Part shown: piece by piece, positions 1-11,599 of the stretch
Layout of the letters: each line of letters starts with the position of its first letter
How positions within the stretch are numbered: the first letter of the stretch is position 1
Assembly: GCF_002575655.3 (NCBI RefSeq)
Contig: NC_053040.3
Coordinates: 151,033,148 to 151,097,147, forward strand
Length of the DNA: 64,000 nucleotides
Reading direction: 5' to 3'
From: Aegilops tauschii subsp. strangulata
Lineage: Eukaryota > Streptophyta > Magnoliopsida > Poales > Poaceae
Notes under the pieces: model-generated
The model's database searches: none
Told to the model about the DNA's origin: nothing
Seen by the model: only the letters and a program-made list of their open reading frames with translations
Program-made: the position numbers and the translations under genes

Positions 1-104
1 ATACCGAGGATGAAGCCACCTGGGAATGAGAGGATGATCTTCTCAAAGACAAACCACACCTATTTTCTAGCCAACCAGAATCTCGAGGGCGAGATTCATC
101 TTAA
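1..104 (+). pseudogene. C-terminal tail of a Tekay/Del-like gypsy polyprotein
   Basis: The third forward frame reads about 33 codons that resemble the last residues of chromovirus-type gypsy pol (DEATWE, then an acidic DDLLKD and PHLF segment), ending with TAA at 102-104. An in-frame TGA at 27-29 lies where an arginine codon is usual, so the copy is broken. A G-rich run at 105-110 and then the LTR start at 117 follow directly, as expected for the polypurine tract and 3' LTR. Everything upstream is outside the window. The gypsy/chromovirus assignment rests on this short motif and on the LTR that follows. Confidence 0.6.
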
Positions 105-116
105 GGGGGGTAGGTT

Positions 117-2677
117 TGTAACATCCCAAATTTTCAATTTGGAATGTTATACCTAGGTCATTCATGCATATCATATTTTATTCCATATTTTCTTTGCGAC
201 CCTCGAAATTCTAAGCAACTCAAGGACCCACGGAGAGAGTTGGGGATTTCACCATTTTCATATTTGAATTTTATCAAGTAGTGAAACAAGGGTCATTTGT
301 TTTAATTATTTTTCTCTCCGAAAATATTTCATATCAAATTATATGAAAGGGGATAATATGACTTAACCAAAAATAATGAAATATTGGAGAAAAAAATATT
401 AAAATCAAATAAAAAAATTATTTGGATTTTATTGCTATTTTATTTGAATTAGGAAAAATATGCGTTTTTCAAAACAGCATTAGAGTCCTAAATAAATGTT
501 CACCTTGTCCGGTAGATTTTTATAGGACGGGGAAAATTTATTTCGGGATTTTTTGAGTCAGTTTAGTATTTATTTTCTTTGTTCTTCTGCGCGTCGGAAT
601 ATTTTTTTTAAAGTTACCGCCTTACCGGGCCGTGTCGGCCTGGGACACCGACCCGGCCGGCCCGTTAAGAGGTGAGGCCTCGAGCCGCCGCCAGCCCCAG
701 CCCACCCGCGCGGCCCGCCAAACCCTAAGTCGCCACCGCCGATCTCCACCCAGCTGCCGCCGTTGACTTTAGTCCGGTCGGTTTTTTTAGAAACCCTAAC
801 CCGTTTTTCTTTTTTTAGATTGGTTTTTGTTTCGGTTTTTTTTTGGTTCGGTTAAACTGCGGACGTTCGTCCGTACGATCGTTTTAACGAATGCCGTTCA
901 CCCGTTAGTCAGAGACAGCAAACGTTCGTTCGTTAGTCTGTTCGTCAGTTTTTTTTCCAGGGTTTTTCGCGATTATTTTCGATCGTGATTTCTGACCCGA
1001 TTTTCATTTTAGTTTATCTTTTCGCTCGTTTATCGGAATCAGGTGATTCAAGCACCTAGATCTTTGTCTCGAAGCCCTCTTTCTGTTTAACCAACCCGAA
1101 CAAGATTTTGGAACAGTAAAATTTGACTTTAGTCCAGATTAGTAATCGGATCTTGTTTCATTCGCAGTTTGAGTTTCGTTGCTCCGTTTGATTTGATTCT
1201 TTTTGCAAACCGGAGTTCTTAAGTTGAACTTTCTTGTTAGATCTTCTTATTTGAGTTTTAACCGTGCATCTTTGATTGATTGCTTATGTTTGCTATTGTT
1301 TGTTTGCGATAGAATTCCCGAAGTGCGAAGCGTGCTACTACGAGTCTCTAGGTTTTGCGGATCGTCAGCAAGGCAAGCAACACATTGATCATACTGTTTT
1401 CATACCCAGCTTTTTTGCATTAGTTCCAATCCTCAAACACTGCATGATTAGGATGTGATTAACTTGTGGGTTTGGGAAGTAGTTGATGAGGTAGAACCTA
1501 TTACCCTGTTTTATTGTCAAACCCTTGGGAGTTACTTCTACGTATGCTTATATTGCCATGCTATGCTCGTAGACGTGGATTTGGGTTTGAGTGTATCCAT
1601 GACAGATGTGAGATTGTTAATTAATGGTTTAACTTAAGGTGGCAAATTTAATAAACATCTGGGTGGATTGTTTGTTTTGGGTACCAGGGTATCCAGTGTT
1701 GTCCTGGGAGATCCCGGGGATATACCGTGTGATCCTCCTACGGTCCGCCACCCAGGCTCAAAGGGATCGTGAGATATTTCATGCTAGAAACTTCCGTGTG
1801 CAGCCACAAGCCATTATGGGTTCTGGCATAGTTGAGTATGCTACATGACCTCTTGAAGATGTGGACTAGCAGATGTAGGGGAAAGTAGGTGTACCGGTCC
1901 ACCCGGAGTAAAGAGTTAATGTTTCTGAAAGACTGTGTCTCGGTCATCCGTTTCTCAAACACCATGTAGTGCGAGAAATCCAATGGAGGAGATCGAGTCT
2001 TGTGGGGAAAAGTGCGCAAACCTCTGCAGAGTGTACAATCTAATCATGGTTAGTCGTGTCCCCGGTTATGGACATCTTGAGTATCTAGTACTTGGATTAT
2101 CCTATTGTATCTCATCACTCTAAATTAATTTGTTGGGTTATTAATGATTACTTTTAATTGGGATTGAGATGGGGGTACCATTCTCAATGTTTCAACCACC
2201 CTGATAGTTAAATAAAATTTATACCTTTGATGTAGGGAAAAATTGGCTTTTCACAAAAACATATAACCTTAGAGCCTCCACCAGCCAAATATGCATGTAG
2301 TGATAGATTTATCTGTTCATTGCTCTACTGTGTTATTTTGTCAGCATATTCCATGTGCTGACCCGTTTTTGGGCTGCAACATATTATGTTGCAGACATTT
2401 CAGACGACGAGTAAGGTGCGATAGGTCGTTGTCATGCACTCAGCTATGCCGTTGGAGTTGATGGACTCACTTTATCTTCCAAGCCTTCCATGGTTATCTT
2501 ATTTAGATGGCCTTAAGCCATATTTATTGTAATAAGATCTCTTTTGAGACATTCGATGTAATAAGTGTGTGATTGCACTCTGTTATAAATCCTTCGAGTA
2601 CTGTGTGTGTCAGCATTACCGATCCAGGGATGACACTTATGCACAGAGATTTGACCATCTGAGGTCGGATAGCTACA
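117..2677 (+). repeat. 3' LTR of the Tekay/Del-like element (about 2.6 kb)
   Basis: The LTR starts TGTAACATCCC directly after a purine-rich tract (101-112) and a pol tail, and appears to end AGCTACA at 2677, giving TG...CA termini. The interior is AT-rich at the start, has a GC-rich patch near 620-760, and carries no convincing ORF. The start is well supported by the upstream pol end. The end is inferred from the terminal motif only, because the 5' LTR lies outside the window. The five bases that follow (CGTAC) would be the target duplication if the end is right. Confidence 0.6.
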
Positions 2678-3273
2678 CGTACAGAGCAAAATGAGTGAAG
2701 TGAGCGTAGAGGCATAGGGATAATGTAGAAAGGAAGTCTTCGCGATCCATTATTCCCCATCTCGGTCAGTGAGAACTATTCAACTAGTCTTCGCAGTGAA
2801 GTGACAATACACGCTGCAACAGATGGGACACTTAATTAATAAGCTGAACCAGCGTGTTGGTGTTACTAAATCAGCCTTACCCAGTACTGCCATCATGTTT
2901 GCCAGTAGAGCACGCTTCTGTCCTCCATTAACTGACATATGGGCCCTCTTGTGGTAGACACGTATGTGATCGGTGTAACTATTTACACTCCGAAGGACGG
3001 TATATCCTGGTAGTAGTAGTAGAATTGAGATTTAATGCACTTTCTTCCCCGTCTTCCACTCTTCTTCCTCCTCTCTTCTTCTTCCTCCCCTCTTCCCCAT
3101 CGTCGGCCGCACACCATTCCCCCCCGCTCTCTGCTCGCCTGCCCGCGCTATCTTCCTTGGTAGCTCGCGCGTACCATATCCCCCTGCTCACTGTTCGGCC
3201 ACACGGGGAGAAGCTTCTTCGCTCGCCCGCCTGAATCCACTTCCCCGCTGGCTCGCAGGCACCGAAAACCCCA
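2678..3273. other. Unassigned flank upstream of the F-box gene
   Basis: No gene is recognised here. The last 230 bases are CT-rich (roughly 3045-3110) and directly precede the F-box start codon, so they could be the former promoter and 5' UTR. No clear TATA box or other promoter element could be assigned. Confidence 0.4.
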
Positions 3274-5120
3274 ATGGCAGAACCGACTGACACGCAGAGC
3301 CATGATTGGAATTCCCTCCCCGATGTTCTCTTGGAGCAGATCTATAATCGTATGGACCTACTCAGCACCGTCCGTCTGGCCGCATGCTCGGTGTCTTTGT
3401 ACCGTCTACTGGTCTGCAACCAGCCGACTCTTTTCGAGACACCCTGCTTGCTGATGCCCGATCCTCGTAGGTGGCCCAGACACCGACTTGACGATCCTAC
3501 GGAGGTTGACGTGGTGCCCCTCGACATGCTACCACTAGTCGTCCACCTGTCCTTCATGCGCGGCCACTACTGGGCGGGCATGAAGGCCAACTGGATCGTC
3601 CTCATCCACCAATCCGGTAGTCCGTGGCGTCTCGTGGATATCTACACCCAGCTAGAGATCACCCTTCCATCTTTGGATACCGCCGCCATCGAGCCTCGCG
3701 GCCCGCCGGACACTCCTGCCTACTACGCACGAGACGGGTCGAGCTTTTGGCTCGACCTTTGTTTGCTGAAGGTTGTAATCTGCGAAGTGCCCACACCATC
3801 AGAAGACTACATGGATTACAAGCTCATTGCCGTGTTCAACATGGGATTAGTCTATCTGGAATCCGGTTGCCATACATGGTTATGGCTCATCATCGATCCT
3901 CTTTACCCAACACTTCTGTCTGATGCTATAGTACACAATGGCATCGTTTATGCGTCGACGCACAGATTGGCTGCCTATACTGGTGGAATCTATCATCTTG
4001 TAATTGTTCTATCTCATCTCATCTTTACCTTAAGAATACGACTGCCTGTTCATTGTTACAAATTTGAATATGTAGTATGTCTATAACCACATCATTGCTA
4101 TATGTTCCTCTCATTTCCTAGATTTTTATGACCACACATGTTATTGTTAGAGTTGATATGAGAACAATTGGTATCTAATGATTGTTAGAATAGATATTAT
4201 GAGTATAACCTCATGATTGCTATATGTTACTCTCATTTCCAGGATTTTTGTAACAACGCATGTTATTGCTAAGAGTTGATATGATAACTGTAGTAAGTGC
4301 TATGGTAGAATATGAGTAGGCCCTGTCATATTTGTTTTCCTCTCATTGTTACATGATGTTTGAACCATGATATATTGCTAGAATATGAAAGCCATTGGCT
4401 TTTTTTTTAAGTTGGGTATGATTATGACCACGGCATTGCAATTCTCTGTCTATGATACGTGTCACTGTTATAATAATCTTAATTCCACACATACTCTGAA
4501 CATGATTGTTTATTTTTGTCCTTTTGGTCTCCAATTTGAATTGTTGCAGCAGACACAAATGCGCTGGCCTTCATGATTCCAGGACCTGGAATCATACCAG
4601 CCGATGGGTGGTGGTTTATCGCTCGTTCAGCTGATGGTGGTCATTTGATGCTCATTTGCACGTACCAAATTGACCAAACCATTTCATCAAACCACATGCA
4701 GTACAATGCCTGGGGCGTTCGTGACATTGATGGCTATGGCTGCTTCGTGTTCAAGAAAGAAACCAGCTCTGTTGGGCCAGGCGTATTCAATTGGAGGCGG
4801 GTTATAGCCTCGGCAACCACTCCATGTTCCTCGGGCTCAATTATCCGATCATCCAACCAATCATCGATCATATCACTGGCGATGATTACCATGTTATACA
4901 ACTTCCATTCGCCAGGGGGGACTGTGTTTTTACATCATACCATGGGTTTCATGAATCACCATATCCAGAGATTCGTCGACACAGCTTGTTGCCAGATAAT
5001 CTTCAGTGTGTGAAAGGCATCAAGCTTCCATGCGATGGATGGCTTTTGCAAACCCGACATGCGGCGATGTGGTTCATGCCAACAGCAAATATGCACAACT
5101 TGATTCCTACTGATATGTAG
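3274..5120 (+). pseudogene. F-box/DUF295 (KIB1-4 beta-propeller) gene, frameshifted
   Basis: F-box proteins of this plant family pair an N-terminal F-box, which binds SKP1 in SCF ubiquitin ligases, with a C-terminal DUF295 domain. Exon 1 starts at 3274. Residues about 12-45 hold the F-box core (WNSLPDVLLEQI, then RLAACSVS), followed by DUF295-like sequence. An intron with donor GT at 3983 and acceptor AG at 4548-4549 keeps the frame into exon 2, which begins ADTNALAF. Near 4803 the DUF295 reading moves to another frame, where family-typical SLGNHSMFLGLNYP follows up to a stop at 5118-5120. That is most simply a one-base deletion. The donor is not a strong consensus, so the splice site is a best guess. 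The intron is AT-rich and the exons GC-richer, as in grass genes. A recent pseudogene or a sequencing error at 4803 are both possible. Confidence 0.7.
4081..4290 (+). repeat. Two diverged direct repeats inside the F-box intron
   Basis: Two stretches about 119 bases apart (from about 4081 and about 4200) share the order ATAACC, ATTGCTATATGTT, CTCTCATTTCC, then ATGTTATTG and a GTTGATATGA block. They look like an old tandem duplication in the intron. Confidence 0.6.
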
Positions 5121-5609
5121 ACTGAGCCATGTATTCTGCTACTGTAGCACGACCCTCTTTTGTTGGATATTATGTACTGTTGTTAGTTTGAAGCACTCCT
5201 CTGGTTTGAAGGATAGATACCTTTCTGGGATCAAGTGCATCCTAACTCACCTGCGCAGGATGTACTGATAATGATGATGGAGATGTTGTGCAGTATGTAT
5301 ATATATATATATATCACTTAGGCTTCAAGTGCGTACTTGTTAGTTAAACCTATGGTTAAAATGTGACACTAAATACGACTAGTAAGTAGTACAGTGGCAG
5401 TACTAGTATACGTCGGTCCAATTATTCATCATGTCCACACATTGAATTGACGTGACAACACGCTGCGTGTGAGGTGACACAAGAATCCCGACGGCGTGTT
5501 CGGGTATTCTGGACTTCAGATTTGGAGTACCACTTATCTGTCGAAATCTTTCATCATTCACTTAAAACAGTCGATTGATCATACATTGAGTACCATATAA
5601 CTGGAATTA
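5121..5609. other. Gene-free spacer with a TA microsatellite
   Basis: This is probably the 3' flank of the F-box copy. A short (TA)n tract of about nine units lies near 5298-5314. No coding region or transposon end is recognised in the remainder. Confidence 0.5.
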
Positions 5610-6331
5610 ACCGATGCAAGTCGAAGAAGGATTGGCCGGTGCTGCCGGCTGGCGTCAAGTTCGATCCCATAGATCAGGAGCTGATCGAGCACCTTGAGGC
5701 CAAAGTGAGTGCTAACAGCTCGAGATCTCACCCTCTCATCGATTTGTTCATACCAACCATCGACAGCGAGCATGGCATATGCTACACCCATCCTAAGAAA
5801 CTTCCAGGTAAGACACTAATCGGCCGTCTACTTGCACAAACATATTCCTTTGTTTATAGCTCTATTTTTCTTTTTAGACGCAGACCTGGTGAAGCAATTA
5901 CAATTTGACAGTTAATAAAAAGTGAAACAAGTGACTGCAACATGCCGAAGATGTTATGAAAATGCCAACTACGTACACTAAAACCTGTATTCAACAATAC
6001 TGCAGGTATCACACTGAGTGGCCTAAGCAAGCATTTCTTCCAGCGCAATTCCAGGTCGTTCAAAAGGGGCACGTGGACGCGTCGCAAGATACAGTCGGAG
6101 TGTGGCATGCACGCGATGTGGCACAACACCGGCAATACCTTGCCGGTGATGGTCAACGGCCGGCAGACGGGCAGCAAAAAGGTTCTGGTGCTGCACACCA
6201 ACAAGAACTTCGACCAGCAGAGGACCAACTAGGTGATGCACCAGTATCACCTCGGGGACCTCGAGCAAGAGAAGGAGCGGGAGCTGGTCCTCTGCAAGAT
6301 TTTCTACCAGAAGAACACTAGGGCCAGGAGT
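5610..6331 (+). pseudogene. NAC-domain transcription factor fragment with in-frame stop
   Basis: NAC proteins are plant DNA-binding transcription factors. Exon 1 (about 5610-5807) encodes [12 protein letters not shown], then [10 protein letters not shown] and [11 protein letters not shown], which are NAC subdomain A/B motifs. Donor GT at 5808 and acceptor AG at 6004-6005 join in frame through a split glycine codon. Exon 2 (from 6006) reads GLSKHFF, a basic stretch, MWHNTG, VMVNGRQTGSKK, then the conserved TNW-VMHQYHL region and KIFYQ. The tryptophan codon is TAG at 6230-6232. The gene's start and the long C-terminal region are missing. The match is closest to NAC proteins with the LPAGVKFDP type of N-terminus. 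It is a relic, since a conserved DNA-binding-domain residue has become a stop and both ends are absent. Confidence 0.8.
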
Positions 6332-6339
6332 AAAAATAT

Positions 6340-7320
6340 TATAAGTTAGTTTGGTATTGGTACTTGTACTACCTTGTCGTCCGCTAGTTGGTATTGTTGT
6401 CAACGATCTTTTGGTATGAACTTCGCATTTGCTTCCAACCATCATGCCGAGGGTCGACGTGGATATAAAGCTGAATCATTTGTTTCGAAACGAATTTTCA
6501 GGCACCTGATTTTTATTTGATGGGTAGCATAAGCACCTGCCGTTCGAATTCCCAGTTCTCCAAATTTTTTGAAACAAGTGCATACTCTTATTATCACGAT
6601 AAAAAACAATCACTGCTGCATCCCAGTTATCAGTCTGTACTTGCAGAATTCTCTCGTTTATTGAGCACGTATATTGTTTTTTCAGGTCGAGCAAATTTCA
6701 ACTGGGCTGTAGACCGCCCAGGCTTGGTTTTGTTTTTAACAGGCCCAGCCCATGACGACAACGGGGCACAAAGATCCAGGAGGTATCTACTGGCCTCTGG
6801 CCCGCCAGCGTTAGTTATATTTTGTCTTACAACATCCGCAGGCACTTTTTTTACTGAATCAAACACACAGCCCAGTTCTATTTTCCTCTTGAAACGCATG
6901 TCCTACATCCGTTTTCTAATCTCTAGGTATAGTTTTACTAGTTCATAAACACGTATCATTATATTGAAAATACATAAAATTCACTTTTCATATTTACATC
7001 CTTATTTTTGTTGTTGTTTTCCCTCCCAGCGCTGATTTTTTTACCACTGGTTTTCCCTTAAACCACCTCAATTGTCCCACGTCTTATTTGCTTACAAAAA
7101 CAAAATGTTTTTTGGCAAATCAATATGTTCTTAAAAAATGTTTATCATTTCGGGATTACAAAAGTTCGGACTCCACCGAAATATGCAAAATAAGGTTGAA
7201 CTTTGTGACCGTGGTCCTGGGCAGGAAATGGGCTGTAATAAATTATTTAAAAATTAGCAAATGGGCTGCAAATTATTAAAAAATAGCAAATGGGCTCTAT
7301 GTTGTCTGCCACAGATTTGG
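6340..7320. other. Unassigned AT-rich stretch downstream of the NAC relic
   Basis: No coding region is supported. Phrases such as GGGCTGTA and GGCCCAGCCCA recur here and again at 7250-9000, suggesting that the right part already belongs to the repeat family that follows. Confidence 0.4.
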
Positions 7321-7324
7321 TGGC

Positions 7325-10300
7325 TGACTTGTGGGCCTACTAAGTTCATGCGTACACAAGGTTTATCAAAAAAGAAACTTAGTCAACAATCGACTCTACC
7401 AACGTCAGACCGTTAGATGTCAATCTAACGGCAATCGTGCTTCTTCAGTCTCTGATCTTCCTGCCCCAGCCGCCCAAACCAGCGCCGTCGGAACCGCCTG
7501 CTCCTGCCTCCCGTGGCCGGCTGTGCTGCTGGGCAGGCCTCACGGCCCCATCATATACTCGCATCCCTGGCCTGTCTATCCCTCTACTCACCACACCTCC
7601 TGTTATTTTCCGGCGACGGCAGCCGAACCAGTCAACCCTCGTACTCTCCATCGTGTGGGCAGCCACTGTTGTGTCTTCCCCGGCTCCGTGTCGTTCCCTT
7701 CGTAGGCCTCACCATCGTCCACCACCCTGGTGCTCTCGGCGCGGCGTGGTCAACATGGTCAACGAACGACATCCATCGGAAGTGGACTGTACGTGGAGAG
7801 GCTGACAACTGGGTCCACGGCCGCACACAAGGAAATGCCTCCTTATTACACGCAAAATAATGATTCCTCCACCTGACATCTGGGACCCGCCAGAAGGGCC
7901 TCTGTATTTCGTGAAAAAAACGTTCCCCCCGCTGATAGGTCGGACACACCAACTATATCTTCGCACGCAAGGAAGTGCCTCCTTATTGCGCACAAAAAAA
8001 TGAATACCCCCTGCCAGCTGGGACCCACCACAGTGGGAGGCTGACTTGTGGGCCTACTAAGTTGACGGGGACGGAGGGCTTTGTCAACTTAGTCAATATG
8101 AACGATTCTAGCTCCAGTGACCGTACGATGTCCATCCAACGGCCTTAGTGCTTCTTCAACCTCTGGTCTTCTTGCTCCAGCCGCCCAAAGCAGCGCCGGT
8201 CGTGCCGCCTGCTCCTGCCTCCCGTGGTCGGATGTGCTGCCGCGGAGGCCTCACCGCCCCCATACTACTCCCACCACTGGCCAGGCCATCCGTCCACTCA
8301 CCCACACCCCCTGTTATTCTGCGGCTACGGCAGCCTCACACCGCAGCCGAACCAGTGAACCCTCATACTCCTCTCCGCGTGGGCATCCAGTGCCGCGTCT
8401 TCCCCGGCTCCACGTCATCCCCTTCCTAGGCCTCGCCGTCGTCCACCGCGTTGGTGCTCTCGGCGCGGCGTGGTCAATGTGGTCAACGACCAACTTCCAT
8501 TGGAAGAGTAATGTACGTGGAGAGGCTGACAGCTGGGTCCACGGCCACAGCCCAGTTTTTTTGTGATTTTCCAAGTAAGTCGCTTTGTCAGGCCTGTTGG
8601 GCTGCAAATCTTTCAAGACGAGGAGAGCTTCATTCGGCTGGCCGAGAAAATGGCCGATCAGTAATGAGAAATGGGCTGTACATTTTTAAAACACATCAAA
8701 CCGGCAATTAGTTTCAAATTTCTTTTTTTCATTTCGAGATTTTAAATTGCATTGATTTTTATGCATGGACAATTTGTTGGATTTTATATTGATATACATT
8801 TATTTTTAAAATCAGTTTGAATGTGACTCGAAATTTCGGGATTAAAAACAGTTCGGACCGCACCGAAATATGCAAAATTTCGTATAATTTTTCAACCGTG
8901 GCCACAACATGGGCTGTAATGCTAACAAAAAGAATATGGGCTCCAAAAAAACCCTTAAGAATTAGCAAATGGGCTGTAAATTATTAGAAATAATGGCAGA
9001 TGGGTTGTATGATGTTTTCCACAGATTTGAGGCTTTCCTAAAAAAAGGTTGACGCACAAGCAGTGACTGTTGGATGTCCATCCAACGGTCGTCGTGCCTC
9101 TTCAATCTCTGCTCTTCCTGCTCCAGCCACTCAAACAAGCGCCGGTGGGACTGCCTGCTCCCTCCTCCCCGCGGCCGGCTGTGCTGCGGCGCAGGCCTCA
9201 TCGCCCCACCGTACTCCCATCGCTAGCCTAGCCATCCCTCTACTCACCCAGACCTGCTGTTATTCTCCAGCGATGGCAGACGAACCAGTAAACCCTCGTA
9301 TAGTCGTACTCCCCTCCGCGTGGGAAACAACTGCCGAGTCTTCCCTGCCGCCATATCGTTCCCTTCCTAGGCCTCGCCGTCGTCCACCGCCCTGGTGCTC
9401 TCGACGCGGCCTAGTCAACGTGGTTAACGACCGACATGCATCTGAAGTGGACTGTACGTGGAGAGGCTGACAGCTGGGTCCACGGCCGCACGCAAGTAAA
9501 TGCCTCCTTATTACACACAAAATAATGATTCCTCCACTTGACATCTGGGACCCACCGAATGGGCCTCTGTATTTCGCGAAAAAAACTTTACCGCCGCTGA
9601 CAGCTTAGACCCACCAGCTATATCTTCGCACGCAAGGAAGTGCCTCCTTATTACGCACAAAAAAAATGAATACTCCCCCTGCTAGCTGGGATCCAGTATA
9701 GTGGCAGGCTGACTTGTGGGCCTACTAAGTTGACGGGGACGGAGGGCTTTGTCAACTTAGTCAATATGCACGATTCTAGCTCCAGTGAGCGTACGATGTC
9801 CATCCAACGACCGTAGCACTTCTTCAACCTCTGGTCTTCTTGGTCCAGCCGCCCAAACCAGTGCCAGTCGTGCCTCGTGCTCCTGCCTCCCGTGGCCAGC
9901 TACGATGCGGCAGAGGCCTCACCGCCCCCTACTACTCCCACCGCTGGCCAGGCCATCCCTCTACTCACCCACACCCCCTGTTATGTTGCGGCGACGGCAG
10001 CCTCACACCGCAGCGAACCAGTGAACCCTCATACTCCTCTACGTGTGCGCATCCACTACTGCGTCTTCCCCGGCTCCGCGTCGTCCCCTTCCTAGGCCTC
10101 GTCGTCGTCCACCGCCCTGGTGCTCTCGGCGCGGCGTAGTCAACGTGGTCAAGGAACGGCTCCATCAGACGTGGACTGTACGTGGAGAGGCTGACAACTG
10201 GGTCCATGGCCGCAGCAAGGAAGTGCCTCCTTATTACGCGCAAAATAATTATTCCTCCACCTAACAGCGGGGACCCACCGGACGGGCCACCATATTTCAT

Positions 10301-10450
10301 GAAAAAAACATTTCCCCCTGACTGCTGGGACCCACCAGCTACATCTTTGCACGCAAGGAAGTGCGTCCGAAAAAAAACGATTCGCCCCCCTGACTGCTGG
10401 GACCCACCAGCTACATCTTCGCAGGCAAGGAAGTGCCTGACAGTTGGGAA
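7325..10450 (+). repeat. Array of four diverged direct repeats (about 0.7-1 kb each)
   Basis: Copies start near 7325, 8038, 9035 and 9706. Each has a lead-in (CTGACTTGTGGGCCTACTAAG in three of the four), a line resembling GATGTCCATCCAACGG, a GC-rich block of about 400 bases with the same order of motifs (CCGCCCAAA, GCTCCTGCCTCCCGTGG, GGTGCTCTCGGCGCGGC), and in copies 1, 3 and 4 a tail with GTACGTGGAGAGGCTGACA, GGGTCCACGGCCGCA and CTCCTTATTAC. Copies 2 and 3 are separated by an AT-rich stretch. Short ORFs in the GC-rich blocks do not stay open between copies, so I treat it as repeat, not gene. It could be the internal or subterminal part of the CACTA element ending at 11939, but no left end was found. 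Confidence 0.65.
8056..8093. repeat. Small perfect hairpin in repeat copy 2
   Basis: ACTAAGTTGAC at 8056-8066 is matched by its exact reverse complement at 8083-8093 with a 16-base loop. The same structure recurs at 9724-9734 and 9751-9761 in copy 4. Confidence 0.8.
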
Positions 10451-10462
10451 CCACCTGGTCGA

Positions 10463-10652
10463 AGCGTACGTAGCGTTGTCATTCTGGTCACGAACGTGTA
10501 CGTACATACTGGTCGATGTAGAGGCGCGCACGTAGCATGTACACGTACGTACAACGGCAAGTGTACAAAAAAGAAAATACAGCCACGTACGTACGTACGG
10601 GCAGGGTCTCGAACGCCTACTCGCGCATACGTACGGCCAGGGCTCGTGTACA
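10463..10652. repeat. GTAC-rich palindromic patch
   Basis: About a dozen GTAC cores lie within about 190 bases, many as overlapping CGTACGTAC runs (10539-10551, 10586-10598). GTAC is the core bound by SBP/SPL transcription factors, but a decayed simple repeat explains the pattern equally well. Confidence 0.5.
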
Positions 10653-10779
10653 TGGCTGGGTCGGAACGGAGAAACTGCGTCATCGTCGTGTTCATGGGGA
10701 GCCAACCGGCTGGGTCGGAACGGAATGCGTCGTCGTGTTCATCGGGAGGGCTTGGACGGAACAGCCGATGGAAACAAGG

Positions 10780-11040
10780 CCTGGCGTACCGCAGAATGGA
10801 GGAAACGGCGTTGTGTTCGACCGGCCACGGTCGAAACGGGATCCTTTTCATCGGGAGGGGTCTGGCGTACCGCAAAATGGAGGAAACGGACCTCCTACGG
10901 TCGAAACGGGGGTCCTGTTGATCGGGAGGGGTGTGGCGTACCGCAAAACGGAGGAAACAGACTTGTGTTGGAGCGCTACGGTCGAAACGGGGGTCCTGTT
11001 CATCGGGAGGGGTGTGGCATACCGCAAAACGGGACTCCAC
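10780..11040 (+). repeat. Minisatellite, about 75-bp unit, four degenerate copies
   Basis: The anchor phrase (GCGTACCGCAAAA or close variants, followed by a GGAGGAAAC-like run) recurs at about 10786, 10866, 10936 and 11017. It alternates with GGTCGAAACGGG and TCATCGGGAGGGG. Confidence 0.7.
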
Positions 11041-11465
11041 GGGGTACTGTTCATCTCCACCGTCGACCCCCTCCAGCCTCCACGGGCTACTGTTCATCCA
11101 CCATCGACCTCCTCCTGCCTCCACCTGCGACTGTTCATCCACGGGCTCCTGTTCATCCAGCCTCCACCGAGCGCTACTCCATCGGCTACTGTTCAACCAG
11201 CCCTCTCGACGGGTTCCTGTTCAACCACCCCTCCACAGGATACTGTTCATCTAGCCCTCCACCGTCTACTGTTCATCCTGCCCTCCACGGGGTGGTCCTG
11301 TTCATCCAACCCTCCACGGGGTCCTGTTCATCCAGCCCCAACCGGCTCGATCGATCGGGGTCCTGTTCATCCAGAGGCAACACCACGGGGTCCTGTTCAT
11401 CCACCCCCACCGGGAACTGATCATCCAAACCCCCCCAGCAACGCTCACTGTTCATCCAGAGGCAG
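11041..11465 (+). repeat. CTGTTCATCCA short-period repeat
   Basis: The phrase CTGTTCATC (often CTGTTCATCCA) recurs more than a dozen times at irregular spacing of about 20-45 bases, separated by CCTCCAC and GGGGTC variants. Subterminal regions of grass CACTA elements often look like this, and a CACTA end lies 475 bases downstream. Confidence 0.7.
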
Positions 11466-11599
11466 CATCGATCAGCTTCAGTTAGCAGCAGTAGCGAAGG
11501 AATCGCTCGGTCGGGTTCAGTTACCAGCCATCGATCGATCGCTCGGGTTCAGTAACGCATAGCCTACAGTACAATCGCTCGGGTTCAGTTAGAGCCCAA

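Noticed and set aside
5854..6445. Minus-strand ORFs of 124 and 140 residues opposite the NAC fragment
   Set aside because: The plus strand holds a clear NAC domain with a matched intron, so these are shadows.
7331..10139. ORFs with a recurring Pro/Ala/Ser-rich pattern (PPKPAP, PAPASRG) in the direct repeats
   Set aside because: The similarity comes from the DNA repeat; frames are not kept open across copies and no domain is seen.
10411..11562. ORFs of 230-340 residues on both strands
   Set aside because: They are produced by minisatellites whose period keeps frames open; the residues repeat with the DNA unit.
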